A DNA stretch of 64,000 nucleotides from Haematobacter massiliensis (lineage in GTDB: Bacteria > Pseudomonadota > Alphaproteobacteria > Rhodobacterales > Rhodobacteraceae): the NCBI RefSeq assembly GCF_000740795.1, contig NZ_JGYG01000002.1, forward strand, positions 1 through 64,000. Direction: 5' to 3'. Below, piece after piece: positions 1 through 8,994 of the stretch. Every line of letters begins with the position of its first letter. The stretch's first letter is position 1. Under the pieces are notes generated by a model, which saw only the letters and a program-made list of their open reading frames with translations, had not been told where the DNA came from and did no database searches. Made by a program: the position numbers and the translations under genes.

Positions 1-303
1 AAGCTGCAGTGAGTTCCTGAGCGCGATAGTAAAGGCGCCGTGTTCGGGGCGGGGGGGAGGAGGTTCATCAGCCTCTGTCAGAGCGTGTTCGAGATATTTC
101 TTGGGCGCGGAGCTTCTAGCTGCGTTTCTGCGCCATATCGTCTGGCAATCTTTCATAGGGAGGTCGAGGATCGTTTCCGATTCCCCGTTATCTTCTTGAT
201 CCGGCTTTGGCGGCGTCGCTCCAAGCACAACTTCTGTCAGAGGGTTATTCACCTCGCGGCTGAACTCCGTGCGGAACTCGTGGAAAGAGCTCTCTCGCCG
301 CAT
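1..303 (-). CDS. Unrecognised partial ORF running off the left edge
   Basis: A minus-strand reading frame is open from an ATG at 303 to the window edge, about 100 codons without a stop. It is hydrophilic, charged, and Pro-rich near the truncated end. The codons use noticeably fewer G/C third positions than the housekeeping genes, which suggests accessory or decaying DNA. A second minus-strand frame just upstream (ATG near 520, about 59 codons) ends where this one begins, so the pair could be one frameshifted gene. I recognise no family. It may equally be non-coding. Confidence 0.22.
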   Translation of the reverse strand, partial: MRRESSFHEFRTEFSREVNNPLTEVVLGATPPKPDQEDNGESETILDLPMKDCQTIWRRNAARSSAPKKYLEHALTEADEPPPPRPEHGAFTIALRNSLQL

Positions 304-759
304 CAGGTCATGGCGCTGCGCGTCCAGGATTCCCCTTCTTACCTATCTCGTTGCGCATGTGCCCGCTTCGGCTGGTCGAGCAGGCCATCTTGGTTCTTCC
401 TCGAGGCATGTAGCGCGAGCACGAATTCTTGCCGCGATCCAAAGCTTCGGCGCTGCGCCTGCAGGGCTTTGTCCCGCAATATCCTGCAATATCCGGCAGA
501 CCTCGCTGGGGCTGCCATGAATTGGCTCCCCCGTCCTACAGGGTCTGCGTCGAAGCGCCCCTCTTGGCCGTCGTCAGCATGAGGGCGCGCTAAACATCAG
601 CACCATCCTTGCCGGATGGCAGCTTTACGACACATTCACGCGGTTAATGTGTTCCACCGCTTCATGTGCTCTGCCCCGCTTGGAAGTTGTAGCTCTCCGC
701 AAACACGGGGCGGTTCATTACGGTCCTGTCTCTTCCAGGTCCAGGCGTTATAGTTGGGC
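304..759. other. Intergenic region upstream of the imuA cassette
   Basis: No frame here looks like a conserved protein, and the possible ORFs are short and of atypical composition. I looked for the alphaproteobacterial SOS operator (GTTC-N7-GTTC) expected ahead of imuA and found only isolated GTTC tetramers at 650 and 713, with no correctly spaced pair. Confidence 0.4.
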
Positions 760-1347
760 ATGGCATCGCCTCTTCCCATACCCTTGCGCGGTGGTCGCGT
801 GCATGAAGCCTTTGGGCCGCTTTCGGCGGCTTTTGGCGCTGTTATCGGTGCGCTGAGCAAGCGGCCTGTCCTTTGGGTGCGGGAGTCATGGGCCCCGGCT
901 CAGGTGACGCCTGAAGGCTTGCGAACGCTTATTGATCCGCGCCGCCTTCTGCTGGCCCGTGGCAGCGATCAGGCGGAAACCCTGGTCATCGCGGAGGAGG
1001 CGTTGAAGGACGGGGTCATGCCTTTGGTGGTGATTGAGATCACCCGTCCCCTCAACCTGCGTGAAGGGCGGCGATTACAACTCGCGGCGCAAGCAGGGGA
1101 CGCAACGGGGCTGTGTCTGATCCCGGAAGGCATGGGCAGCAATGCGGCGGAGACGCGTTGGTATTGCAGTCCTGTTTACGATCCCTCTCCTTTGCAGCCG
1201 AGGATGCACGCCCCTCGCACCGCTGTGGACTCGACTTTCATGAGGTGGGAGCTTATTAAGAACAAAAAGGGAACAAATGGGGCGTGGCATGTTCGATGGG
1301 ATGCAAAGGCGCATCGTCTCGATATGGTTTCCCCGGCTGGCGACTGA
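760..1347 (+). CDS. imuA: ImuA-type SOS mutagenesis accessory protein
   Basis: First gene of a translesion-synthesis cassette. In the ImuA/ImuB/DnaE2 system ImuA is a RecA-like accessory factor needed for damage-induced mutagenesis. The 195-residue protein has the family's compact RecA-like core, with stretches such as VLWVRESW and LIDPRRLLLARG in the N-terminal half and the conserved C-terminal WELIKNK and VSPAGD segments. It reads through into the start of imuB in another frame, so the two are translationally coupled. A TTG six bases upstream (754) is an alternative start; ATG 760 is preferred. The family is assigned mainly from neighbourhood plus these segments. Confidence 0.8.
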   Translation: MASPLPIPLRGGRVHEAFGPLSAAFGAVIGALSKRPVLWVRESWAPAQVTPEGLRTLIDPRRLLLARGSDQAETLVIAEEALKDGVMPLVVIEITRPLNLREGRRLQLAAQAGDATGLCLIPEGMGSNAAETRWYCSPVYDPSPLQPRMHAPRTAVDSTFMRWELIKNKKGTNGAWHVRWDAKAHRLDMVSPAGD

Positions 1348-2770
1348 CCGGGTGCTCCGCTATTGCCCGGTGGAGGCACCGTTCGTGGTCTCTCTGCGGC
1401 TCAACAACACCGATTTCATTCATTGCCTCAATCCCATGGCGGAGCGTGCCGGCCTGTCGCATGGCATGACATTGGCAGATGCAAGAGCCTTTTGCCCGCC
1501 GCTGATGAGTGCCAGTGCTGACAGGGTGGGGGAGCGCCGCTCACTCCGGGCCCTTCGCCGTTGGGCGTTGCGTTATTGTCCTTGGGTTGGGTTGGAGGAA
1601 CCAGACGGCCTGGTGCTCGACATCACCGGTTCCGCGCATCTTGCCGGAGGGGAGAAGGCAATGCTGTCCGACATTCGGGAGCGGTTGCGCGGGATTGGCT
1701 TCGAGCTGCGATTGGGGCTGGCAGATACGCGTGGAGCGGCCTGGGCGCTCGCGCATTACGGCGAAGGGCTGGCGGCTCCCGGCGATACCCTTGCTGCCTT
1801 GGCGGATCTGCCGGTTGCGGCGCTGCGGATCAGCGAGGAACATTCCGTGTCGCTCCAGCGGCTGGGGCTCGGGCGGATCGGCGCGCTGGCCGCGGCGCCC
1901 CGGGCGCCGCTGGCCCGGCGCTTTGGTCCCGAGCTTCTGGACCTGCTGGATCGTGCGCTTGGGCAACAGCCTGAATCTGTTAACCCTTTGACTGACATGC
2001 CGCATTTTGGTGTGCGCCTGACCCTGCCCGAACCGATCGGCAGGACAGAGGATGTGATGGCGGGCCTTTTTCGCCTGCTGGATCGGTTGTGCGACAAGCT
2101 GCGCGGGCAGGAAGCGGGCGTGCGGGCGCTGCGGCTGACACTCCGGCGCGTGGATGGAAATGCGGTGCATGTGGATCTCCGGCTTGCCGCAGCCATGAGA
2201 GATGCGGCGCGGATTCAGCCGCTTTTCAGCCGTAAGGTGGAAAGCGTGGATGCCGGGTTCGGTATCGATCAGCTACGGCTGGAGGCGACGCTGGTAGAGC
2301 CGCTGCCGCTGCAACAGATGGGAGAGAGAACGGCGGCGACGGACCGGCTGAACGCGCTTATGACCCGGATCGGCGCGCGGATCGGTCTGGAGAACATCCT
2401 GTGCTTTCGCCCGGTGGACAGCCATATTCCGGAGCGGAGTTTTGCGCTCGTCCCCTTTACAGAGGCACCGCCCATGCGGGAGCCATGGCCGGAGCCACCC
2501 CGTCCCCGCCCCCTGATCCTGTTCCCGCCGGAGCCGATTCTTGCGACCGGGACCACGCCGCCCGAAACCTTCCGCTGGCGTGGCCTTCGTCTGACGACCG
2601 GCAGGGCTACCGGGCCGGAACGGATCGCGCCGGAATGGTGGGTGGAAGATGAGAACTGGCGGTCAGGCGTCCGGGACTACTGGCGGGTGGAAACCCGGGA
2701 GGGCCGTCGTCTGTGGCTGTTCCATACCCCCCAGGCACCCGGCTGGTTCGTTCAGGGCATTTTCCCCTGA
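1277..2770 (+). CDS. imuB: ImuB, inactive Y-family polymerase homologue
   Basis: Hub of the mutasome. Y-family polymerase relatives of the ImuB type have lost polymerase activity and bridge the beta clamp, ImuA and DnaE2. The protein opens with the family signature RRIVSIWFPRLATDRVLR and carries palm-like, fingers and little-finger regions up to about residue 380. The C-terminal segment is conserved (RDYWRVETREGRRLWLFH, then GWFVQGIFP). About 497 residues is normal for ImuB. It overlaps the end of imuA by 71 bases, and its stop overlaps the proposed dnaE2 start. Starts at 1289 or 1301 are also possible. SOS control is expected from the family but no LexA site was found. Confidence 0.9.
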   Translation: MGRGMFDGMQRRIVSIWFPRLATDRVLRYCPVEAPFVVSLRLNNTDFIHCLNPMAERAGLSHGMTLADARAFCPPLMSASADRVGERRSLRALRRWALRYCPWVGLEEPDGLVLDITGSAHLAGGEKAMLSDIRERLRGIGFELRLGLADTRGAAWALAHYGEGLAAPGDTLAALADLPVAALRISEEHSVSLQRLGLGRIGALAAAPRAPLARRFGPELLDLLDRALGQQPESVNPLTDMPHFGVRLTLPEPIGRTEDVMAGLFRLLDRLCDKLRGQEAGVRALRLTLRRVDGNAVHVDLRLAAAMRDAARIQPLFSRKVESVDAGFGIDQLRLEATLVEPLPLQQMGERTAATDRLNALMTRIGARIGLENILCFRPVDSHIPERSFALVPFTEAPPMREPWPEPPRPRPLILFPPEPILATGTTPPETFRWRGLRLTTGRATGPERIAPEWWVEDENWRSGVRDYWRVETREGRRLWLFHTPQAPGWFVQGIFP

Positions 2771-5700
2771 TGCCGCCCCGCACAACCTCCCCTGAGCAGA
2801 AACCTCGCCTTCCGAGGGATTGTCGCGGCCCATCCTCCGTCGTTGGGAAACCCGGTGCGGATACCACAGAAGGAAGCCGTCCGGCGATGTCCTGCGGCGG
2901 CAATCTGTCGCCAGAGCCTTGCCCGCAAGGTCAGAGCCATGGTCCCTTTGGCCAGCCGGGGGGAGACCCGTCCTCTGCAGGATCCGCCATGAGGGCGGGT
3001 GCGGCTGTCCGGGCCGGGTTGAAACGCGGGAAGAGCCCCGGGGATCCCTTGAGCCATCCGCGGCAGGGAATGGCAAAAGCCGATCAGGCATTTCCACCGG
3101 CCAAAGGCAGTACGGCGGCGCCATCATCACCCGCACCCAAGTCTGGCGACCGCCCCGTTTCGGAGCGCGGATCCCCGCGTTACGCGGAGCTTTGTGCCAT
3201 GACGAACTTCACCTTCCTGACAGGTGCATCCCACCCGGAGGAAATGATGCTCCGGGCCGCGGAGTTGGGGCTGAGGGCCATTGCAATCACCGATCGTAAC
3301 TCGCTGGCCGGCGTCGTTCGCGCCTGGACAGCCCTTCGCAACTTGCAGGAGGAGGCGGAGGAAGCCCTGGCTGTGCGGTCGGACAGGCTCGTGGATACCT
3401 GCTCGCGGCAGGATGTAGGACACAAGCCCCCGCTTCGCCATCGGGTGCTGGCTGCCTTGCCGAAGCTGATCGTCGGGGCGCGACTGGTGTTGAACGACTG
3501 CCCGGTGGAGTGGGTGGCCCTGCCGGTGGACCGGGCGGCCTATGGGCGGCTGACGCGGCTTCTTACCCTTGGGAAGGGTCGCACGGTGAAGGGGAAGTGT
3601 GATTTGCGTCTTGCCGATCTGGAAGCGGGAGCGGAGGGGATGATCCTCATTGCCCTGCCCCGGGAGGAGGAGGGAAGCCTGTCCATCCTCTCCCGTCTTC
3701 ACAGCCGGTTTCCGGGGTTTGTCCATGTCGGTGCGGTGCCGCGATATGATGGGTCGGACCAGCAGTGGTTCGATAGTTGTGCCCGCCTTGCGGAGCAGTC
3801 CGGTGCGCCGATAGTGGCGGTAGGGGATGTGCTCATGCACCATGGGCGGCGGCGGCCGCTCGCAGATGTGCTGACATGCCTGCGGGAAGGGCTGACCATC
3901 GACAGGATCGGCACCCGCGCGCTCCCCAATGCGGAGCGCAGGCTGAAGGGAGCTTCTGATGTGGCTCGGCTTTACCGCCGCTACCCCGAGGCGCTCCAGC
4001 GCACGCTGGAGATCGCGGCCCGCTGCCATTTCGACCTGAAGGAGCTCTCGCAGGACTATCCCGATGAAAGCGACGGCGGGGAAGCGCCACAGGCCCGGTT
4101 GGAACGGCTGGCGCGCGAAGGGCTGGCCGACCGCTGCCCGGATGGGGTGCCCAGGGATTACCTCGCCCTTCTGGACAAGGAGCTTTCTGTGGTCGCAGAG
4201 CTCGAATACGCCGCGTATTTCCTGACAGTTCAGGACATCGTGCGTTGGGCGCGGTCAAAGGACATTCTGTGCCAGGGGCGGGGGTCGGCCGCGAATTCCA
4301 TCATCTGCTGGGCGCTCAGGATCACCGATGTCAGACCGGACATGATCGGCATGGTCTTTGAGCGTTTCATCTCCCGTCATCGCAAGGAACCCCCGGATAT
4401 CGACGTCGACTTCGAGCATGAGCGGCGGGAAGAGGTGATCCAGTGGATCTATGAGAAATATTCTCGCGCCCGTGCCGCGCTCTGCGCCACGGTGATCCAT
4501 TTCCGCACCCGTGCGGCGATCCGCGAAGTGGGCAAGGTGATGGGGCTGTCTCAGGACGTCACCGCCGCGCTCTCCGGCCAGATCTGGGGCACCTCCAACG
4601 AGGGCGCCGGAGCGGAGCGGATGCGTGAGGTGGGGCTGAACCCTTCTGACAGGCGGCTCATGCTCACTATCGGGCTGATCCGGGAGATCATCGGCTTCCC
4701 CCGTCATTTGTCGCAGCATGTGGGCGGTTTCGTCATCACCCGCGGCCGGCTCGATGAGCTTTGCGCCATCGAAAACGCCGCCATGCCGGATCGCACCTGC
4801 ATCGAATGGGACAAGGACGATATCGACGCTCTCCGCATCCTCAAGGTGGATGTGCTGAGCCTGGGAATGCTCACCTGCATCCGCAAGGCGTTCAAGCTGC
4901 TCTCCGATCATGAGAACATTTCCCATACCCTGGGCAGTGTGCCGCAGGAGGATGGCAAGACATACAGGATGCTCCAGCGCGCCGATGCCGTCGGCGTCTT
5001 TCAGGTGGAAAGCCGCGCGCAGATGAACTTCCTGCCCCGGATGCTGCCCAAGACGTTCTATGATCTGGTGATCGAAGTTGCCATTGTCCGGCCCGGTCCG
5101 ATTCAGGGGGGCATGGTGAAGCCCTATATCCGCCGCCGCATGGGCTTGGAAGCGCCGGAGCCTTTTGGCCCCGATCTCGCAGAAGTGACGGTGAAGACGC
5201 TGGGTGTGCCGCTGTTTCAGGAACAGGCGCTGCGGATCGCCATGGTGGGCGCGGGCTATTCGGCGGAGGAGGCAGACAAGCTCCGCCGGTCGCTCGCCTC
5301 CTTCCGCCGCATGGGCACGATCGGTGAGCATCGGGAGCGGTTCGTGACCGGGATGGAAAAGAACGGCTATGATCGGGAGGTGGCGGAACGCTGCTTCAGC
5401 CAGATCGAAGGTTTCGCGGATTACGGCTTTCCAGAAAGCCATGCCGCGGCCTTTGCCATGCTGACCTATGTGTCAGCCTGGCTGAAATGCCGCTATCCCG
5501 CCATCTTCACCTGTGCGCTGCTGAACAGCCAGCCCATGGGGTTCTATGCGCCAGCGCAGCTTGTGCGCGACGCGCGGGAACACGGGGTGGAGGTGCGGCC
5601 CATCTGCGTCAACCACAGCACATGGGACAACCGGCTGCAAAAGCGGCCCGACGGAACCTTCGCCCTGCGGCTGGGCTTCCGGCAGATCAAGGGTTTCCGC

Positions 5701-6483
5701 AAGGCGGATGCGGATGCCATCGCCTCTGCCCGCGGCAACGGGTATCCCGACCCGGAAAGCCTGTGGCTCCGCGCCCGGATCGCCCCTGCCGTGCTGGAGC
5801 GGCTGGCGGAGGCTGATGCCTTCACCGGCATGGGCCTGAACCGGCGGGAGGCGCTCTGGGCGGTGCGGGCCATCCGTGCGCCCGAGCCGTTGCCGCTCTT
5901 TGCCGACCCGCTGGATGGCGAAGGGCACCGGGAACCGGAGGTAATCCTGCCCGCCATGCATGAGGGGGAGGAGGTGGTCGAGGATTACGTGGCCACCCGC
6001 CTTACCCTGCGGACGCATCCCGTGGCCCTTCTTCGTCCCGCGCTTCAGGGGGTGACACCCCATGGAGCATTGGGGGGGACGCCGCTCCGATGGGTCTCGG
6101 TCTGCGGTCTTGTCATCACCCGGCAGCGGCCTGCCACCGCTTCCGGCGTGATCTTCCTGACCCTGGAGGATGAAACAGGCGTTTCCAACATCGTGGTCTG
6201 GAAACGGACTTTCGAGCGGTTCCGCCGTGTCGTGATGGGCGGTCGGCTTATCCGCGTGACGGGTCGGGTGGAGCGGGAGGGAGCGGTCGTGCACGTGATC
6301 GCGGAGCGGCTGGAGGATCTCTCCCACCGGCTCACGGAGCTTGGCCATCCGCTCGAAGGGGTGGTGGGTGAGCCTGCCGCTCCCGCCGACAGCGCCCCCC
6401 GGGCGGTCCGCCCGCCTCGCCCGACCGCCCGGCACCCGCGGGAGCAGACCAATCGCCTGTTCCCGAGCCGGGATTTCCACTGA
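2770..6483 (+). CDS. dnaE2: Error-prone DNA polymerase III alpha subunit DnaE2
   Basis: C-family polymerase that does mutagenic lesion bypass with ImuA/ImuB. Conserved sequence starts at about residue 138 (YAELCAMTNFTFLTGASHPE, PHP domain). The palm follows with GRGSAANSIICWAL and the catalytic aspartates in PDIDVDFE (about 542-549). Helix-hairpin-helix and OB-fold regions lie near the C-terminus (LRLGFRQIKGF; GVIFLTLEDETG). ATG 2770 overlaps the imuB stop (TGATG) and would give 1237 residues, with about 137 low-complexity residues that DnaE2 proteins usually lack. ATG 2989, preceded by AGGA six bases upstream, or ATG 3070 would give more usual sizes. Gene identity is secure; the start is not. 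Confidence 0.9.
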   Translation: MPPRTTSPEQKPRLPRDCRGPSSVVGKPGADTTEGSRPAMSCGGNLSPEPCPQGQSHGPFGQPGGDPSSAGSAMRAGAAVRAGLKRGKSPGDPLSHPRQGMAKADQAFPPAKGSTAAPSSPAPKSGDRPVSERGSPRYAELCAMTNFTFLTGASHPEEMMLRAAELGLRAIAITDRNSLAGVVRAWTALRNLQEEAEEALAVRSDRLVDTCSRQDVGHKPPLRHRVLAALPKLIVGARLVLNDCPVEWVALPVDRAAYGRLTRLLTLGKGRTVKGKCDLRLADLEAGAEGMILIALPREEEGSLSILSRLHSRFPGFVHVGAVPRYDGSDQQWFDSCARLAEQSGAPIVAVGDVLMHHGRRRPLADVLTCLREGLTIDRIGTRALPNAERRLKGASDVARLYRRYPEALQRTLEIAARCHFDLKELSQDYPDESDGGEAPQARLERLAREGLADRCPDGVPRDYLALLDKELSVVAELEYAAYFLTVQDIVRWARSKDILCQGRGSAANSIICWALRITDVRPDMIGMVFERFISRHRKEPPDIDVDFEHERREEVIQWIYEKYSRARAALCATVIHFRTRAAIREVGKVMGLSQDVTAALSGQIWGTSNEGAGAERMREVGLNPSDRRLMLTIGLIREIIGFPRHLSQHVGGFVITRGRLDELCAIENAAMPDRTCIEWDKDDIDALRILKVDVLSLGMLTCIRKAFKLLSDHENISHTLGSVPQEDGKTYRMLQRADAVGVFQVESRAQMNFLPRMLPKTFYDLVIEVAIVRPGPIQGGMVKPYIRRRMGLEAPEPFGPDLAEVTVKTLGVPLFQEQALRIAMVGAGYSAEEADKLRRSLASFRRMGTIGEHRERFVTGMEKNGYDREVAERCFSQIEGFADYGFPESHAAAFAMLTYVSAWLKCRYPAIFTCALLNSQPMGFYAPAQLVRDAREHGVEVRPICVNHSTWDNRLQKRPDGTFALRLGFRQIKGFRKADADAIASARGNGYPDPESLWLRARIAPAVLERLAEADAFTGMGLNRREALWAVRAIRAPEPLPLFADPLDGEGHREPEVILPAMHEGEEVVEDYVATRLTLRTHPVALLRPALQGVTPHGALGGTPLRWVSVCGLVITRQRPATASGVIFLTLEDETGVSNIVVWKRTFERFRRVVMGGRLIRVTGRVEREGAVVHVIAERLEDLSHRLTELGHPLEGVVGEPAAPADSAPRAVRPPRPTARHPREQTNRLFPSRDFH

Positions 6484-6729
6484 GTGCCCTCTGCCTTGCG
6501 CGAAGGCCCGTGTTTTGCACCCGCCGCCGGGCGGTGTGCCGACCATGCTACCGCTGTTGGGCGCCTCGAGCGTGAAGTGGCCCGCGTTCCCTGGACTATC
6601 CCTCGGAAATCCTGGCGGATGGCGGCCCTCCCCAGTGAATAGTGAAAGTGGCACCCGACGACCTCCGAACGCGTATAGAAAACGCCTCCTGACAGTTACT
6701 AGAGGTCAAGAACATGCTAGGTCGAAAGG

Positions 6730-7632
6730 ATGATGCGGCGCGGCCCCTTATTCTACAGCACCATCCCACTTCGCGGGACAGAGCGGGCAGATACCGGCGG
6801 CTGCCTCCTCTTTCCTTATTGGAGCTTCACAAAGACCGTCATCGCAATCTGCGCCCTCATGCTCGCCGAGAGAAGCAGGATCGATCTGGATGAAGCTGTA
6901 GTGGGGCGGCCTTTTACCCTGCGCCAGCTTCTGAACCACACTGCTGGACTGCCCGATTACGGCACGCTCCCTGCCTATCATCAAGCTGTGGCAAGCAATG
7001 AAGAGCCGTGGAGCCGCGATGATCTGCTGCGGGCAACGCTGGGTCAGGGAATGCTGTTCTCCCCTGGGTGCGGCTGGCGCTATTCGAATGTCGGCTACAT
7101 GCTGGCACGTGATCGGCTCGAAGAAGCGGCGGGATGTGCCCTTCCTGATCTCGTGGAGAGCATGATCGCGAGTCGGCTTGGCCTCAAAACGCTCGTACTT
7201 GCCACGACGCGGGAGCAGTTTTCACATGTGCATTGGAGCGGAGCGCAGCGTTACCATCCGGGCTGGGTCTATCACGGATGTCTCATCGGAACTGCCCGGG
7301 AGGCGGCACTGCTATTGCAGGCTCTCTTCACCGGAGAGCTTGTGACGGAAGCCTCGTTACGGCAGATGCTGACGCCGGTGCCTCTCGGCGGCGCGATGGA
7401 GGGACGCCCCTGGACGGCCTGCGGCTATGGCCTTGGCCTCATGATCGGCAGGATGGGGCCCGCCGGCAGAGCGATCGGGCATTCCGGCGGTGGGCCTGTT
7501 GGTGTGAACGCGTGCTATCATTTCCCGGACCTGCCCGAGCCAGTTACGGTTGCCACCTTCGCCGACAGTCCTGATGAGGGGCGCGCCGAGTTCGAGGCTC
7601 TAAGGCAGAGCGGCGCGCCGCGACTGCGGTAA
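6730..7632 (+). CDS. Serine hydrolase, beta-lactamase/penicillin-binding-protein-like
   Basis: A 300-residue member of the class C beta-lactamase-like serine hydrolase fold. Visible motifs are SxxK (SFTK, Ser near residue 32), an LLNHTAGLPDY segment, YSN as the YxN motif, and HSGG in place of KTG. The SxxK serine lies unusually close to the N-terminus. There is no signal peptide, so this start suggests a cytoplasmic esterase or peptidase rather than a secreted lactamase. A purine-rich GAAAGG precedes the ATG directly. It stands alone between dnaE2 and a monooxygenase gene; substrate unknown. About 245 bases of unremarkable DNA separate it from dnaE2. Confidence 0.75.
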   Translation: MMRRGPLFYSTIPLRGTERADTGGCLLFPYWSFTKTVIAICALMLAERSRIDLDEAVVGRPFTLRQLLNHTAGLPDYGTLPAYHQAVASNEEPWSRDDLLRATLGQGMLFSPGCGWRYSNVGYMLARDRLEEAAGCALPDLVESMIASRLGLKTLVLATTREQFSHVHWSGAQRYHPGWVYHGCLIGTAREAALLLQALFTGELVTEASLRQMLTPVPLGGAMEGRPWTACGYGLGLMIGRMGPAGRAIGHSGGGPVGVNACYHFPDLPEPVTVATFADSPDEGRAEFEALRQSGAPRLR

Positions 7633-7746
7633 CCTGTTCCCCTCCGCGCGCCGGGGCTGCCTGCATGCGCCGCCTTCCGGTTGCGGCCCTTTCGGTCGCG
7701 GTGGAGATCGGCGATGATGCCTGAGATCCGACTGAAGGAGGAACGC

Positions 7747-8961
7747 ATGGCCGCACAAAGCTGTGTGATCGTGGGAGCCGGCCCTGCTGGCATGATGTTG
7801 GGCTATCTGCTGGCCCGTGCCGGTATTCCCGTAACCGTGGTGGAGAAGCATCCCGACTTCCTGCATGATTTCCGTGGGGACACGATTCATCCTTCCACGC
7901 TGGAGGCTTTCGCCGATCTGGGCCTGCTCGAAGATTTCCTGAAGCTCCCGCATCAGAAGGCGCCAGTGCTTCAGGCGGAGATCGGGGGCGTGCAAACGAA
8001 GATCGCCGACTTCTCCCGCATTCCCGCCCGTTGCCGCTTCATCGCCTTCATGCCGCAATGGGACTTTCTCGACTTCCTCGCCGGCCGGGCGGCAGCCTTT
8101 CCCGATTTTCGTCTGATGATGGGGGTGGAGGTCGCGGGACTTGTGCAATCGGGCGGCCAGATCCGGGGGATCCGCATCCGGGAGGGGGGGGTGGAGCATG
8201 AATTGCCAGCCGATCTGGTCATCGGTGCCGATGGGCGCAACTCCGTCACGCGGCGCGATGCCGCGCTTCCTGTCACGGATTTCGGCAGCCAGGTGGATGT
8301 CCTTTGGCTGCGGCTTTCGCGGCAGGAGGGGGATCCTGTCCTGGCGATGAGCCACGCCGGGCCGCAACAGGGGCTCGTCCTGATCGACCGGGGGGATTAC
8401 TGGCAATGCGGATATGTGATCCGCAAGGGCAGCTACGATGACCTGAAAGCCCGCGGTCTGCCTGCATTCCGGGAAAGTCTCGCAGCTCTCGCTCCGCTTG
8501 CCCCCGAACGGTTCGAGGAGATCCAGGGCTGGGATCAGGTGCATCTGCTGTCGGTTCGCATGGACAGGCTCGAACGCTGGTGGCGGCCGGGGCTGCTCTG
8601 CATCGGCGATGCGGCCCATGCCATGTCACCGATCGGCGGGTTCGGAGTGAACCTCGCCGTGCAGGATGCAATCGCCGCGGCGAATATTCTTGCGGCACCG
8701 CTTGGCTCCGGCCGAATGGGTCCGGACGATCTTGCACGTGTGGAGCGCCGCCGCCGCTTCCCGACCCGCGCCACGCAGAAGCTGCAACTGATGATGCGCC
8801 GCAAGCGACCCGTCGTTGGTGAAGCAAATGCCGCCGTCTCTCAGGAAAAGCCTTCTGGCCCCCCGAAATTCTTGCGAGTCATCGGGCGGTGGCCTGTGTT
8901 GAGCCATCTTGCCGGGCGTCTGATAGGGCTTGGTTTCCGGCCGGAGCGCGTGCGGATCTAG
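7747..8961 (+). CDS. FAD-dependent monooxygenase/oxidoreductase
   Basis: Flavoprotein of the p-hydroxybenzoate hydroxylase/UbiH fold (FAD_binding_3 type), 404 residues. The dinucleotide-binding motif is at the start (VIVGAGPAGMMLGYLLARAG, residues about 8-27), followed by the family DG stretch (VIGADGRNSVTRR). The second FAD motif is GDAAHAMSPIGGFGVNLAVQDA. ATG 7747 is preferred over upstream starts because AAGGAGG lies six bases before it. The fold predicts NAD(P)H-dependent hydroxylation of an aromatic or polyketide-like substrate. Context gives no hint of the substrate. Confidence 0.85.
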   Translation: MAAQSCVIVGAGPAGMMLGYLLARAGIPVTVVEKHPDFLHDFRGDTIHPSTLEAFADLGLLEDFLKLPHQKAPVLQAEIGGVQTKIADFSRIPARCRFIAFMPQWDFLDFLAGRAAAFPDFRLMMGVEVAGLVQSGGQIRGIRIREGGVEHELPADLVIGADGRNSVTRRDAALPVTDFGSQVDVLWLRLSRQEGDPVLAMSHAGPQQGLVLIDRGDYWQCGYVIRKGSYDDLKARGLPAFRESLAALAPLAPERFEEIQGWDQVHLLSVRMDRLERWWRPGLLCIGDAAHAMSPIGGFGVNLAVQDAIAAANILAAPLGSGRMGPDDLARVERRRRFPTRATQKLQLMMRRKRPVVGEANAAVSQEKPSGPPKFLRVIGRWPVLSHLAGRLIGLGFRPERVRI

Positions 8962-8994
8962 GGTGCCCCGCCCGGATGTCCTGCGGCTCCGCTG

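Noticed and set aside
262-277. GAAC-N8-GAAC resembling a LexA operator
   Set aside because: The spacing is 8 rather than the 7 expected in alphaproteobacteria, and it is about 480 bases from imuA.
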